43,729 nt of DNA from Longimicrobium sp. (GCA_036389795.1 DASVWD010000046.1:1-43729), one strand, 5' to 3'. Shown: positions 13,862 through 22,998, counted from the first letter of the stretch. A program made the numbers and translations. Notes: generated from the letters alone by a model not told the origin.

Positions 13862-16002
13862 TCTGCCTCCTCGGCGGCGATCAAGGCTCCCTCCCTCATG
13901 GTCTCGACGGTCTGCTCTCCCGCGTCGGCCGCGGCACCCAGCGTCACCTCGAAGCCGCCCAGCAGCTTCCCGGCGACCTCCACCTCGGGCGCGCCGGGGT
14001 CCCACTCCCCGCGGGTGCGGACGACGGGCGGCACCTTCACGGTGGCCGGCGCGGCGGGCCCGGGCGGGGCGGCGGGCGGCCGCTTGCGCAGCAGCCGGAT
14101 CGCCAGCAGCGCGCCCGCCACCAGCGCCCCCAGGACGATCCACGGCCACGGCGCGCGCCGCTCCCCGCGCCCGGCGGCCGGCGGAGGCGGGGCCCGCAGC
14201 TCGAGCCGGACCGCCGTCCCCCGCGCCGCCGCCGTCCCCGCCGGCGGCGCCTGCGAGGCCACCAGCCACTTCGCGCTGTCGCCCAGCGCGGGATCGACGC
14301 CCGCCGAGAGCCCCAGCGGCGCCAGTGCGGCCCGCGCCTCCGCCAGCGTCCGGCCGACGAGGTTCGGGACGGTCGGACCGGGCCTCACGGTGTCGAGCCC
14401 ATCCGGCGGCAGCGTGTCCCCGCCCAGCGTGTCTACGACCGCCAGATCCGGTCCGCGGGAGACGCCGAGCGTGAACACCGTCCCCGCGCGCACCCGCGTC
14501 CCCGCCGCGGGCGACTGGCGCACGACCGTCTCGGCCGCGTCGGTGGACTCCACCGTGTCGACGCCGCCCGCACGCAGCCCGGCGGCTTCCAGGTCGCGCG
14601 CCGCCGCGGCGGCCGGGTCGCCGACCACGTCGGGCACCAGCACCAGGCGCGGCTGCGCCAGCGTGAGCGCCACCGCCGTCCCCGGCGCCACCTCCGCCCC
14701 CGCCGCGGGCGACTGGCCGACGACCGTCCCCTCCGCCCGGTCCGACCCGGCCGAGTCCACGGCGCCGCGCGCGAGCCGCGCCTGGCGCAGCAGCGCGCCC
14801 GCCTCGTCCAGCGGGCGCCCGGCCAGGTCGGGGACGCGCACCCGCCCCTGCGCCAATGTGAGCCGCACCGCCGTCCCGGGCGCCACCTCGGCCCCCGCGG
14901 CGGGCGACTGGCGCACCACCGTCCCCGCCGCCCGGTCCGAGCCCGCCGAGTCGACGGCGCCGCGCGCGAGCCGCGCCCGCCGCAGCAGCGCGCCCGCCTC
15001 GTCCAGCGGGCGCCCGGCCAGGTTGGGGACGCGCACCAGGCCCTGCGCCACCGAGAGCCGCACCGCCGTCCCCGGCCGCACCAGCTCGCCCGCCGCCACC
15101 GACTGGCGGACGACGGTGCCGGGCTCGCCGCGCGCCGTCACGGTGTCGGGCCCGGCCGCCCGCAGCCCGGCCTCGCGCAGCATGGCCCCGGCGCGGGCGA
15201 GGGGCTGCCCCGTGACCGCCGGCACCCGCACCAGCGCCGAGCGCGCGACGCTGACGCCCACGCGCGAGCCGGGCGCCACCTCGGTCCCGGCCGCGGGGCG
15301 CTGGCGCACCACCTGGCCCTCCGGCCTCCCCGAGTCGAGCGAGTCGATGGGGCCGAGGACCAGCTTCACCCGCGCCAGGAGCGCCTCCGCCTCGTCCACC
15401 GTGCGCCCGTCCAGGTCGGGGACGGCCACCGCCTGCTGCGCGGCGGCGCGGGCCAGCGTCAGCCGCACGGGCGTCCCCCGCGGAACGCGCGCGCCGGCCG
15501 CGGGCTCCTGCGTCACGATCCGGCCGGGCCGCGCCTGCGAGTCCACCGAGTCCACCTGGCCCCGGCGCAGCCCGAGAAGCGCGAGCGCCACGTCCGCCGT
15601 CCGCAGCGACTGGCCGACCAGCGGGGGCACCGTCACCAGGCGCGGCCGGGAGGCCGTGTCCTGCCCCTCCTGCTGCGGGTCCCGCTGCCCGCTCGACACG
15701 AACAGCGTCGCCGTGGTCCCGGCCGGCACCACGCTCCCCGCCCCGGGAGACTGCCGGACCACGGTGCCGCCCGGGGCGCTCGCGGTGACGGTCTCCGTCC
15801 CCGCCACCTTGATCCCCGCCCGGGCGAGCACGGCGGTGGCCTCGTCGAGCGTGCGCCCGACCACGTTCGGCACCTGGAGCCTGCGCGCCGCCGTGATGTC
15901 CTGCGCGCGCGCCGGGCCCGGCACCGTCAGCGCGGCGGCCGCGGCGAGCAGGGCGAAGGCGAGGAGCGCGGGAAGACGGCGAGCGGTACTTCGGATGTGC
16001 AA
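13858..16002 (-). CDS. Secreted PASTA-repeat membrane protein, copy 1 (eight PASTA domains)
   Basis: A 714-aa type I membrane protein. A signal peptide (1-33, ending GPARA) is followed by eight PASTA-like repeats at about 41-105, 121-185, 190-254, 256-321, 322-386, 387-450, 452-517 and 542-604, a Pro-rich linker, one TM helix (619-638) and a ~75-residue cytoplasmic tail ending in an acidic stretch. Basic LLRK after the TM supports that orientation. PASTA domains bind peptidoglycan fragments in PknB-type kinases, but here they precede the TM and there is no kinase or PBP domain. Repeats 5 and 6 are nearly identical, a recent tandem duplication. The start is TTG 16002 with GGAGGG six bases upstream; the frame is open to 16278. 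Coupled to the partner gene at 13861. Confidence 0.88.
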   Translation of the reverse strand: MHIRSTARRLPALLAFALLAAAAALTVPGPARAQDITAARRLQVPNVVGRTLDEATAVLARAGIKVAGTETVTASAPGGTVVRQSPGAGSVVPAGTTATLFVSSGQRDPQQEGQDTASRPRLVTVPPLVGQSLRTADVALALLGLRRGQVDSVDSQARPGRIVTQEPAAGARVPRGTPVRLTLARAAAQQAVAVPDLDGRTVDEAEALLARVKLVLGPIDSLDSGRPEGQVVRQRPAAGTEVAPGSRVGVSVARSALVRVPAVTGQPLARAGAMLREAGLRAAGPDTVTARGEPGTVVRQSVAAGELVRPGTAVRLSVAQGLVRVPNLAGRPLDEAGALLRRARLARGAVDSAGSDRAAGTVVRQSPAAGAEVAPGTAVRLTLAQGRVRVPDLAGRPLDEAGALLRQARLARGAVDSAGSDRAEGTVVGQSPAAGAEVAPGTAVALTLAQPRLVLVPDVVGDPAAAAARDLEAAGLRAGGVDTVESTDAAETVVRQSPAAGTRVRAGTVFTLGVSRGPDLAVVDTLGGDTLPPDGLDTVRPGPTVPNLVGRTLAEARAALAPLGLSAGVDPALGDSAKWLVASQAPPAGTAAARGTAVRLELRAPPPPAAGRGERRAPWPWIVLGALVAGALLAIRLLRKRPPAAPPGPAAPATVKVPPVVRTRGEWDPGAPEVEVAGKLLGGFEVTLGAAADAGEQTVETMREGALIAAEEAE
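14653..15039. repeat. Tandem duplication of one PASTA unit
   Basis: Two adjacent ~195-bp units encoding PASTA repeats 5 and 6 of the protein above. They differ at only a handful of residues (for example LLRRARLARGAVDS versus LLRQARLARGAVDS), far closer than any other two repeats. Confidence 0.75.
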
Positions 16003-16115
16003 GGCGGACCCTCCTTCGGTGAGGCGGGCGGACGGGGATTGCGGGAGCGGGATGGAGACGGGCGGAGCGCGCCGGCGAGGAGACGATGGAGCGTCCGATC
16101 CCCCGACTGGAGTTT

Positions 16116-16130
16116 CCACGATACATGCAA
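16116..16130 (-). promoter_or_regulatory. Possible shared upstream motif, PASTA operon 1
   Basis: On the minus strand this reads TTGCATGTATCGTGG, ~114-128 bases before the TTG start. A similar TTGCACGTAGTGG lies ~98-110 bases before the start of the second PASTA gene. It could be a promoter part or operator; only two instances support it. Confidence 0.25.
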
Positions 16131-16276
16131 AGCGCCTGTGCCACAATGGTTTCGCTCGCCAGGCGCCCGCGGCGGACGCGGTCATTTCGGGCAATTGCGT
16201 TGCGGAACTCCCGCCTGTATCCTTGCGCCTTCGTTCGGTTCGTCCATTTACCCGCGGCCCGCCTTCCACTATCTTC

Positions 16277-16672
16277 ATGATCGCGGCAGACGACCTGAAG
16301 CACCTCGCCCGCGGCCGCCTGCGCGACGCGAAGGCCCTCTTCCGCGCCGGCCGCTACGACGCGGCGGCCTACATCTGCGGCTACGCGGTGGAGGCCGCGC
16401 TCAAGGCACGCATCTGCCGTACGCTGCGGTGGACGGGCTTTCCCGACACGAACAAGGAATTCGAGCACTACCACAGTCTGAAGACACACCGGCTGGACGT
16501 GCTCTTGGAGCTTTCCGGGCAGTCGCCTCGGATCACCGGCAGGTATGGCTTGCATTGGGACGCCGTAGTGAAGTGGGATCCCGTGCAGCGATACAGGCCG
16601 ATCGGCAGTACCAGCCGAGCCTTCGCGGAGAAGATGCTCCGCTCCACACAGGTGCTCGTGAGGGTGTTATGA
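16277..16672 (+). CDS. HEPN domain protein
   Basis: A 131-aa helical protein with a HEPN-domain signature: DLKHLARGRLRDAKALFRAG, YDAAAYICGYAVEAALKARI (27-46), then HSLKTHRLDVLLELSG. HEPN proteins are often RNase toxins or nucleotide-related partners in toxin-antitoxin, CRISPR and abortive-infection systems. I see no clear R-x4-6-H RNase motif (the nearest is RITGRYGLH), so nuclease activity is doubtful. ATG 16277 has no evident Shine-Dalgarno. Its stop overlaps the next start (ATGA). It lies on the opposite strand between the two PASTA operons, divergent from copy 1, with a 274-bp shared upstream region. Confidence 0.85.
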   Translation: MIAADDLKHLARGRLRDAKALFRAGRYDAAAYICGYAVEAALKARICRTLRWTGFPDTNKEFEHYHSLKTHRLDVLLELSGQSPRITGRYGLHWDAVVKWDPVQRYRPIGSTSRAFAEKMLRSTQVLVRVL

Positions 16673-17064
16673 ATGTCATGAAGCAGATTGTGGAGAAGAT
16701 GCAGAAGATCGAGCTCCGGATGTCCGAGAAGCACGGTCCGTTCACCCTCTTCGCGCTGTTCCTTCGCGAGGATGCCGGGATTTCCTGGGATGTTGTGTTT
16801 TCGGCGCCCTGGGCCGACTCCGACGAATGGGAGGCAAGCAAGCAGCTCCTCGAGGAGATCGGGAAGGAGATCACCCCCGAGGAGCGCCGCTACATCTACC
16901 GCACCATGGTGATCCCCACCGACTTCGAGGACTTGGAGGAGCTGTACGAGGAGCACCCGGTGGAGCACGGGAAGGTGATCGTGCGCAACCGCGAGTTCGG
17001 ACTCCAGTTTATCGAGAAGGGCTACATCATCACCTGCCGCCCGCCCGTCGCGAAGGCGGCCTGA
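16669..17064 (+). CDS. HEPN-associated small protein, possible antitoxin
   Basis: A 131-aa acidic cytoplasmic protein, function unknown. Features: MQKIELRMSEKHGPFTLFAL, the block ISWDVVFSAPWADSDEWEA (38-56), then PEERRYIYRTMVIPTDFEDLE and a C-terminal strand region. It lacks the GSxxxG...D motif of MNT nucleotidyltransferases, the usual partner of HEPN toxins, so if this is a toxin-antitoxin pair it is of another type. ATG 16669 overlaps the HEPN stop by four bases, giving tight coupling. Its stop is only seven bases from the convergent stop of the second PASTA partner gene. Confidence 0.75.
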   Translation: MNVMKQIVEKMQKIELRMSEKHGPFTLFALFLREDAGISWDVVFSAPWADSDEWEASKQLLEEIGKEITPEERRYIYRTMVIPTDFEDLEELYEEHPVEHGKVIVRNREFGLQFIEKGYIITCRPPVAKAA

Positions 17065-17071
17065 CCGGCGC

Positions 17072-17698
17072 TCATCGATCCGCGACGGCACCCGCGGCGG
17101 GCTCCACGGGCTTTTCCACCCGGATCGTCGGGAGGATCGGGATTCCCTCGCCGAACGAGAATTCCCCCGGCAGCGTGAAAGTCCCGTTCGTCTCCCTGAG
17201 CTCCCGCCCCTGGAACGAGAGCTTCACCCCGTAGGCCAGAGTGCCGCGCAGGAGCCTGCGGAGCCTGGCCGCCTGGATGGTGAGCCTCGCCGCCTCGACC
17301 TCGGCCCAGAACCCCACCTCGAAGTCCATCCGCAGCCTGACCGGCACGGGCCCGCCGGTCACCTCCACGGCCACGTGCGGCCGGTGGACGGAGCGCACCG
17401 TGTGCTTCGCCAGCGTCACCACGCTCACCTCGTCGGGCGGGTGCGCTTTCGGGTCGCAGAACTTCCGCAGGTCCATGCAGCGGCTCCAGGCGCCCGCCAG
17501 CAGCGTCGGCAGGGGGACGTCGAGCACCAGGTGCACGCGGGAGAGCACCTGGTCCCGGACGCTGTCGAGCACCCCGCCCAGCATCCGGGCGGGGACTTCC
17601 CCCAGCTTCTCCTTCACCCCGGCCACCGCCAGCATCCGCTCGACCGTGGCCCGGTCCAGCGACAGCGCGCCGGCCAGCGTGGTCACCTCCCCGCTCAT
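17072..17698 (-). CDS. Soluble partner of PASTA membrane protein, copy 2
   Basis: A 208-aa paralogue of the protein at 13229-13861, alignable over nearly its whole length. Shared blocks: RVHLVLDVPLPTLLAGAWSR, LRKFCD (77-82), HPPDEVSVV, HTVRSVHRPHV (99-109), FTLPGEFSFGEGIPILPTI. No signal peptide or TM helix. The C-terminus adds a short Ala/Pro tail. It starts at ATG 17698 inside the stop of the upstream PASTA gene (ATGA), exactly as in copy 1, so the coupling is conserved between copies. Unknown function, presumed cytoplasmic partner of the PASTA protein's tail. Confidence 0.85.
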   Translation of the reverse strand: MSGEVTTLAGALSLDRATVERMLAVAGVKEKLGEVPARMLGGVLDSVRDQVLSRVHLVLDVPLPTLLAGAWSRCMDLRKFCDPKAHPPDEVSVVTLAKHTVRSVHRPHVAVEVTGGPVPVRLRMDFEVGFWAEVEAARLTIQAARLRRLLRGTLAYGVKLSFQGRELRETNGTFTLPGEFSFGEGIPILPTIRVEKPVEPAAGAVADR

Positions 17699-19872
17699 CC
17701 TTCCACCTCCGCGGCGACCAGCGGCCCACCGCTCTCCACGCTCTGGGTTCCCGGGTCGGCGTGGGCGCGCAGCCTCACCCCGGGCCCGGACACGAGCGCC
17801 CCGGCCGCCACCACCCGCGCCAGGCCCGGGTCCCACTCGGCCGTGGCGGTCACCACCGGAGCGGTGCCCACGCGGCCGCGGCGCTTCCGCAGCCTCTTCC
17901 ACAGCGCGGCCATACCACCCAGCACCCCCGCGGCGCCGGCGTGGGCGCGCGGCGCCACCTCCGGCCCGGCCACCAGCACCTTCGCCGGGCCCGGGGTCCG
18001 CCCGGCGGCGCCGGTCTCCACCGAAGCGGTGCTCGCGCCGCCGCGCCGCTTCTGCAGCTTCTTCCACAGCGCGGCCATGCCACCCAGCACGCCCGCGGCG
18101 ACACCGTGGGCGCGGGGCGTCGCCTCCGGTCCGGCCACCAGCTTCCCGACCGGCACCTTCGCCGAGCTCGGGGTCCGCCCGGCAACGCCGGTCTCCACCG
18201 GAGCGGCGCTCGCGCCGCCGCGCCGCTTCCGCAGCCTCTTCCACAGCACGCCCGCGCCGCCCAGCACGCCCGCGGCACCGCCGTGGGCGCGGGGCGTCGC
18301 CTCCGGCGCGGACACCAGCTTTCCGACCGGCACCTTCGCCGAGCCCGGCGTCCGCCCGGCGGCGCCGGTCACCACCAGAACGGCGCTCACGCCGCCGCGC
18401 CGCTCCCATCGCTTCCGCCAGAGCGCCGCCACGCCGCCCATCGCCAGCACGCCCGCCGCGACGAGCCAGGGGAGGCTGCCGACGCTCGGGGGAGGCGGGG
18501 AGGGAGGCTCCAGGGTCAGCAGCACGGGAGTCCCGGCCGGCGCGTCGCCGCCGGCGGCGGGGTGCTGCGACACCACCCTCCAGGCGCCGTCGGCCTGCCG
18601 CGGGTCGGTGCGCACCGTGAAGCCGGCCGCTTCGAGCCGGGCCCACGCCTCCGCGAGCGTGAGCTTCACCAGGTCGGGAACCGCGACGGGCTTCGACCCG
18701 GGAGACACCGCCGGGCGGGAGCCGGTCCCCGCGGACCCGCCTTCGCCCGCCCCGGGAGACAGGACGATCACGGGGAACGCGGGCGCCTCGCCGCCGACGC
18801 TCGGGACCGTGACGGGACGGGGCCCGGTCGGAGGTGTGCCCCCGGCGAGGTCCGGGACAGTGACAGGACGGGGCCCGGTCGGCGGTACGCCTCCGCCGAC
18901 GCTCGGGACCGTGGCGGGACGGGACCCGGCTGGCGGGGCACCCCCGGCGACGTCCGGGACCGCAGCGGGATGGGACCCGGCCGTCGGGACGCCGGAGGAC
19001 GGCGGCCGGCCGACGAAGCCGGGTACCGGGACCGGGAGCCGCCGGGCGGGTGGAACGCCCGGCCGCGTCCCCGGCGGCACCTGAACCGGCGCCGCGGGCT
19101 CCGGAACAGGCACCGTCCCCGGCGGGCGCGCCGGCCCGGCCGGATCGGTGCGCCCCCCGTAAACCGAATCCGCGCCGGCCCGCCGGGGCCCGGCTTCCCG
19201 CAGCGTGTCTCCCGCCGTGCCCGGCGCGCGGACGGGTGGCCGGCGGGCGAGCGTCAGGCGCACCGGGGTGCCCCGCCGCACGAGCGTCCCCGGGGCGGGG
19301 TGCTGCCCGACCACCGTCCCCGCCGGGCGCGTCGAGGCGGCCGAGTCGACGGCGCCGCGCACCAGGTCCACTCCGGTCAGCTCGCGCTCGGCCTCGCGCC
19401 GCGTGTCGCCGGACAGGTCGGGCACGCGCACGAAGTCGTGATGCACCAGCGCCGGGCCCACCGAGATGCCCGGCCGCACCGGAACTGCCGGGGGGGCGCA
19501 GGAACAGGGATCGGCGCCGGAGGAAAGCGCGGGGAAGAGGAGTTGGCGGACGGTGAGCCGCCGCGGACGCGAGACGGTGACGTCCACCCGAGAGCCCGGC
19601 CGCATCCGCGAGCCGGCCGGCGGGTCCTGCGCGACCACCGTCCCCGCCGGGAGCCGCGAGTCGGCCGAATCGACCCTCCCCAGCTCGAGCCGCGCGCCGC
19701 GCAGCTCCCGCCGGACCTCCCGCATCCCCCGCCGCGTCACGTCGGGGACCGCGACGCTGTCGTCCTGCGCGCGCAGCGGCGCGGGAGCCGCCAGGCACGC
19801 GAGGAAGGCGGCGAGCGCGAGGAGCTTGGGCGGCAACGCGGGGACCCGCCATGCACTGCACTGCGTCTGCAC
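17695..19872 (-). CDS. Secreted PASTA-repeat membrane protein, copy 2 (repeat-expanded tail)
   Basis: A 725-aa type I membrane protein paralogous to the one at 13858-16002. Signal peptide 1-35 (ending APLRA); PASTA-like repeats at ~38-102, 147-210 and 395-456; a Pro/Gly-rich periplasmic stretch (~212-390) with short VPxVxGGxPPTGPRP repeats; TM ~466-485; basic RKRWERR just inside. The tail holds three repeats of ~55-59 residues (488-658), each with GRTPGSAKVPVGKLV, APEATPRAHG and AAGVLGGMAALWKRLRKRRGG, then a terminal module (TAEWDPGLARVVAAG to the end) matching the tail of copy 1. Part of each repeat resembles the TM plus following basic stretch. GTG 19872 is preceded by AAGAGG; the frame is open to 19941. 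Confidence 0.85.
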   Translation of the reverse strand: MQTQCSAWRVPALPPKLLALAAFLACLAAPAPLRAQDDSVAVPDVTRRGMREVRRELRGARLELGRVDSADSRLPAGTVVAQDPPAGSRMRPGSRVDVTVSRPRRLTVRQLLFPALSSGADPCSCAPPAVPVRPGISVGPALVHHDFVRVPDLSGDTRREAERELTGVDLVRGAVDSAASTRPAGTVVGQHPAPGTLVRRGTPVRLTLARRPPVRAPGTAGDTLREAGPRRAGADSVYGGRTDPAGPARPPGTVPVPEPAAPVQVPPGTRPGVPPARRLPVPVPGFVGRPPSSGVPTAGSHPAAVPDVAGGAPPAGSRPATVPSVGGGVPPTGPRPVTVPDLAGGTPPTGPRPVTVPSVGGEAPAFPVIVLSPGAGEGGSAGTGSRPAVSPGSKPVAVPDLVKLTLAEAWARLEAAGFTVRTDPRQADGAWRVVSQHPAAGGDAPAGTPVLLTLEPPSPPPPSVGSLPWLVAAGVLAMGGVAALWRKRWERRGGVSAVLVVTGAAGRTPGSAKVPVGKLVSAPEATPRAHGGAAGVLGGAGVLWKRLRKRRGGASAAPVETGVAGRTPSSAKVPVGKLVAGPEATPRAHGVAAGVLGGMAALWKKLQKRRGGASTASVETGAAGRTPGPAKVLVAGPEVAPRAHAGAAGVLGGMAALWKRLRKRRGRVGTAPVVTATAEWDPGLARVVAAGALVSGPGVRLRAHADPGTQSVESGGPLVAAEVEG
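17899..18411. repeat. Tandem ~165-177 bp repeats in the PASTA-protein tail
   Basis: Three consecutive in-frame units encoding the intracellular repeats of the second PASTA protein. Unit lengths differ slightly by in-frame changes. The fourth position is the conserved C-terminal module. Confidence 0.8.
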
Positions 19873-20202
19873 GATGTGCCTCTTCCCGGAAACGCGGCGA
19901 AGGGTGGGCCGCGTACGGGGCAGGATGAAGGATGGGAGCATGAACCGCCGGTCGCACGGCGGGCAGAAGCCACTACGTGCAAGAAACGGGAATTCTGGGA
20001 TGCAAGTGTGTCGAAGATGGTAAGTCGTTCGTCGGCAACGGATAAGAGGAAACGCACCGGGCGGGGGCGGGCGTCCGTCCGAGGCGGCGGCGCATCGTTT
20101 CGAGACATGGGCGCAACGTTCCCGTGCGCGGGTTTGCCGCGCGCCCGCGCGCCGATTACTTTCTCCGCTTCACCGAAACCACTCGACCGACGGAGCCGCG
20201 CC
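19873..20202. other. Divergent promoter region, PASTA operon 2 / purine operon
   Basis: 330 bp between the divergent PASTA copy 2 and purC genes. It is less GC-rich around 19970-20060. On the minus strand TTGCACGTAGTGG (19970-19982) resembles a motif at a similar position upstream of PASTA copy 1. I see no gene or known riboswitch here. Confidence 0.4.
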
Positions 20203-21144
20203 CTGACCCCGACGCTCGTCACCACCGACCTCCCCTTCCCGCTCCGGGTGCGCGGGAAGGTGCGGGACGTGTACGACCTGGGCGATGCGCTGCTGATGGT
20301 GGCCACCGACCGGGTGAGCGCGTTCGACGTGGTCATGCCCGACCCGGTCCCCCGCAAGGGCGAGGTCCTCACCCTGATCTCCGCCTGGTGGTTCGCGCGC
20401 ACCGCCGACCTGGTGCCCAACCACCTCCTCTCGGTCGACCCCGACGAGATCGCCGCGCGCCACCCGGAGCTGGCGGAGACCCGCGAGCTGTGGGCGCGCC
20501 GCGCCATGCTGGTGCGCAGGCTCCGCCCCTTCCCCGTGGAGTGCGTGGTGCGCGGCTGGCTCTCCGGCTCGGCCTGGAAGGAGTACCGCGAGTCGGGCAC
20601 CCTGGCCGGCGAGCCGCTCCCCGCCGGGCTGGCGGAGTCGGACCGGCTGGACCCGCCGGTCTTCTCGCCCGCCACCAAGGCCGAGACGGGGCACGACGAG
20701 AACATCCCCTTCGCGCGGATGCGGGAGATCGTGGGCGCCGACGCCGCGGAGGCGCTCCGCCGCCACTCGCTGGCGCTGTACGGGCGCGGGCGCGACCTGG
20801 CCGAGCGCGCCGGCATCATCATCGCCGACACCAAGTTCGAGTTCGGCGCGGACGAGGACGGCACGATCCGGGTGATGGACGAGATGATGACCCCCGACTC
20901 GTCGCGCTTCTGGCCGGCCGAGAGCTACCGGCCGGGCCGCGGCCAGCCCTCGCTCGACAAGCAGCCGCTGCGCGACTGGCTGGAGGAGCTCGTGGCGCGC
21001 GGGGAGTGGAACAAGGCGTACCCCGCCCCCGGCCTGCCGCCCGAGGTGGTGGAGGCGACGTCGCGGAGGTACCGGGACGCGTTCCGCCGGCTCACCGGGA
21101 TGGAGCTGGACGACTTTCCCTCAAGCGGCGGGAGGGCGTCGTGA
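20203..21144 (+). CDS. purC: Phosphoribosylaminoimidazole-succinocarboxamide synthase
   Basis: Joins aspartate to CAIR using ATP to give SAICAR. The protein has the SAICAR synthetase landmarks: RVRGKVRDVYDLGD, LLMVATDRVSAFDVVMPDP, PVECVVRGWLSGSAWKEY, AETGHDENI, IIIADTKFEFG and DEMMTPDSSRFW. From CTG 20203 it is 313 aa. No ATG, GTG or TTG lies near the expected start; in-frame TTG 20134 and ATG 20107 would add an unlike, low-complexity extension, while CTG 20203 has GGAG seven bases upstream, so I favour it cautiously. The stop overlaps the pssA start. Confidence 0.93.
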   Translation: MTPTLVTTDLPFPLRVRGKVRDVYDLGDALLMVATDRVSAFDVVMPDPVPRKGEVLTLISAWWFARTADLVPNHLLSVDPDEIAARHPELAETRELWARRAMLVRRLRPFPVECVVRGWLSGSAWKEYRESGTLAGEPLPAGLAESDRLDPPVFSPATKAETGHDENIPFARMREIVGADAAEALRRHSLALYGRGRDLAERAGIIIADTKFEFGADEDGTIRVMDEMMTPDSSRFWPAESYRPGRGQPSLDKQPLRDWLEELVARGEWNKAYPAPGLPPEVVEATSRRYRDAFRRLTGMELDDFPSSGGRAS

Positions 21145-22025
21145 ACCGGCTGTGGGACCCGCCGCGGCGGCGCCGGCTGAAGCGGGGGATCATCATCCTC
21201 CCCAGCGCCTTCACCGTCGGCAACCTGTTCCTGGGCGTGTGGGCCGTGGTGCACGCCGCCCGCGGCGACTACGCCTCCGCCGGCTGGCTGATCGTGCTGG
21301 CGGCGGTGTTCGACATGCTGGACGGCCGCATCGCGCGCTTCACCGCCACGGGGAGCGCGTTCGGCGAGGAGCTGGACTCGCTGGTCGACGCCATCTCCTT
21401 CGGCGTGGCGCCGGCCCTGATCGTGTACTTCACCTTCCTGCAGCGCGGCGGGGAGTGGAGCTGGATCGTCGCCTTCCTCTACATCGTGGCCGCCGTCTTC
21501 CGCCTGGCGCGCTTCAACATCGAGCAGGCGGGCACGGCCAAGGTGGCCTTCCACGGGCTCCCCTCGCCCACCGCCGGCAGCTGCGTGGCCACCTTCTACG
21601 CGTTCACGCAGACGGAGCTGTGGGCGCGCTGGTTCTCGGGGGTGGAGGCGGGGCGCGCGGCGGGGTGGCTGATGATGTTCATCGCCCTCCTGATGGTGAG
21701 CAACGTGCTCTACCCGGTGGTGCCGCGCTTCTCCTTGAGGACGTGGAGCGGGCGCTTCGCCGTGCTGCTGGCCGTCGCCTCGCTGGTGGCGGCGTTCACG
21801 GTGCCCGAGTACTTCTTCTTCCCCTTCGCCATCCTCTACATCACCTACGGGCTGGTCCGGACGGTGCTGCACGGCTTCGAGGAGCGGCTCCCCGAGCAGG
21901 ACCCCCTGCTGGACGAGGAGCCCCACCCCGAGGAGGTGCGGACGGTGGAGTACGAGGCGATGCGGCCGGGGCCGCGGGCCGGGGCGGAGCCGCGCCCCGG
22001 CGACAACCACGAGGAGCCGACGTGA
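21141..22025 (+). CDS. pssA: CDP-diacylglycerol--serine O-phosphatidyltransferase
   Basis: Makes phosphatidylserine, the precursor of phosphatidylethanolamine, in the inner membrane. The 294-aa protein has the complete CDP-alcohol phosphotransferase motif DGxxAR-x8-GxxxDxxxD, seen as DGRIAR then GEELDSLVD, after [15 protein letters not shown]. Several TM helices follow, with an acidic cytoplasmic tail. The motif neighbourhood favours PssA over PgsA, but the substrate is family inference. GTG 21141 overlaps the purC stop, and its own stop overlaps the purS start, so a lipid gene is embedded in the purine operon. Confidence 0.88.
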   Translation: MNRLWDPPRRRRLKRGIIILPSAFTVGNLFLGVWAVVHAARGDYASAGWLIVLAAVFDMLDGRIARFTATGSAFGEELDSLVDAISFGVAPALIVYFTFLQRGGEWSWIVAFLYIVAAVFRLARFNIEQAGTAKVAFHGLPSPTAGSCVATFYAFTQTELWARWFSGVEAGRAAGWLMMFIALLMVSNVLYPVVPRFSLRTWSGRFAVLLAVASLVAAFTVPEYFFFPFAILYITYGLVRTVLHGFEERLPEQDPLLDEEPHPEEVRTVEYEAMRPGPRAGAEPRPGDNHEEPT

Positions 22026-22290
22026 GGGACTTTCGGGTGGAGGTGCGGGTGACGCCCCGCCGCGGGATCCTGGACCCCCAGGGGAAGGCGGTGGAGGGCG
22101 CGCTCGGCTCGCTGGGCTTCGCGGGCCTGAGCGAGGTGCACGTGGGCCGGCTGATCGTCTTCACCCTCTCCGCCGACTCCGAGGAGGACGCGGCGGGGCG
22201 GGCCGACGAGATGTGCCGGCGCCTGCTGGCCAACCCGGTGACCGAGGACTACGACGTGCGCGTGCATGGGCTCGCGGGGAGCGCGGGGCG

Positions 22291-22294
<4 letters not shown>
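22022..22294 (+). CDS. purS: FGAM synthase subunit PurS
   Basis: A 90-aa small subunit that bridges PurQ and PurL in the three-part formylglycinamidine ribonucleotide synthase. It has the PurS pattern: [23 protein letters not shown], then [16 protein letters not shown] and a C-terminal [15 protein letters not shown] 22022 overlaps the pssA stop and the stop overlaps purQ (ATGA). Its presence agrees with the short PurL in this window, which lacks the fused domains. Confidence 0.93.

Positions 22295-22981
<687 letters not shown>

Positions 22982-22998
<17 letters not shown>

Noticed and set aside
13858-16002. PASTA-type Ser/Thr kinase or penicillin-binding protein
   Set aside because: No kinase or transpeptidase motifs anywhere in the protein; only signal peptide, PASTA repeats, TM and a short tail.
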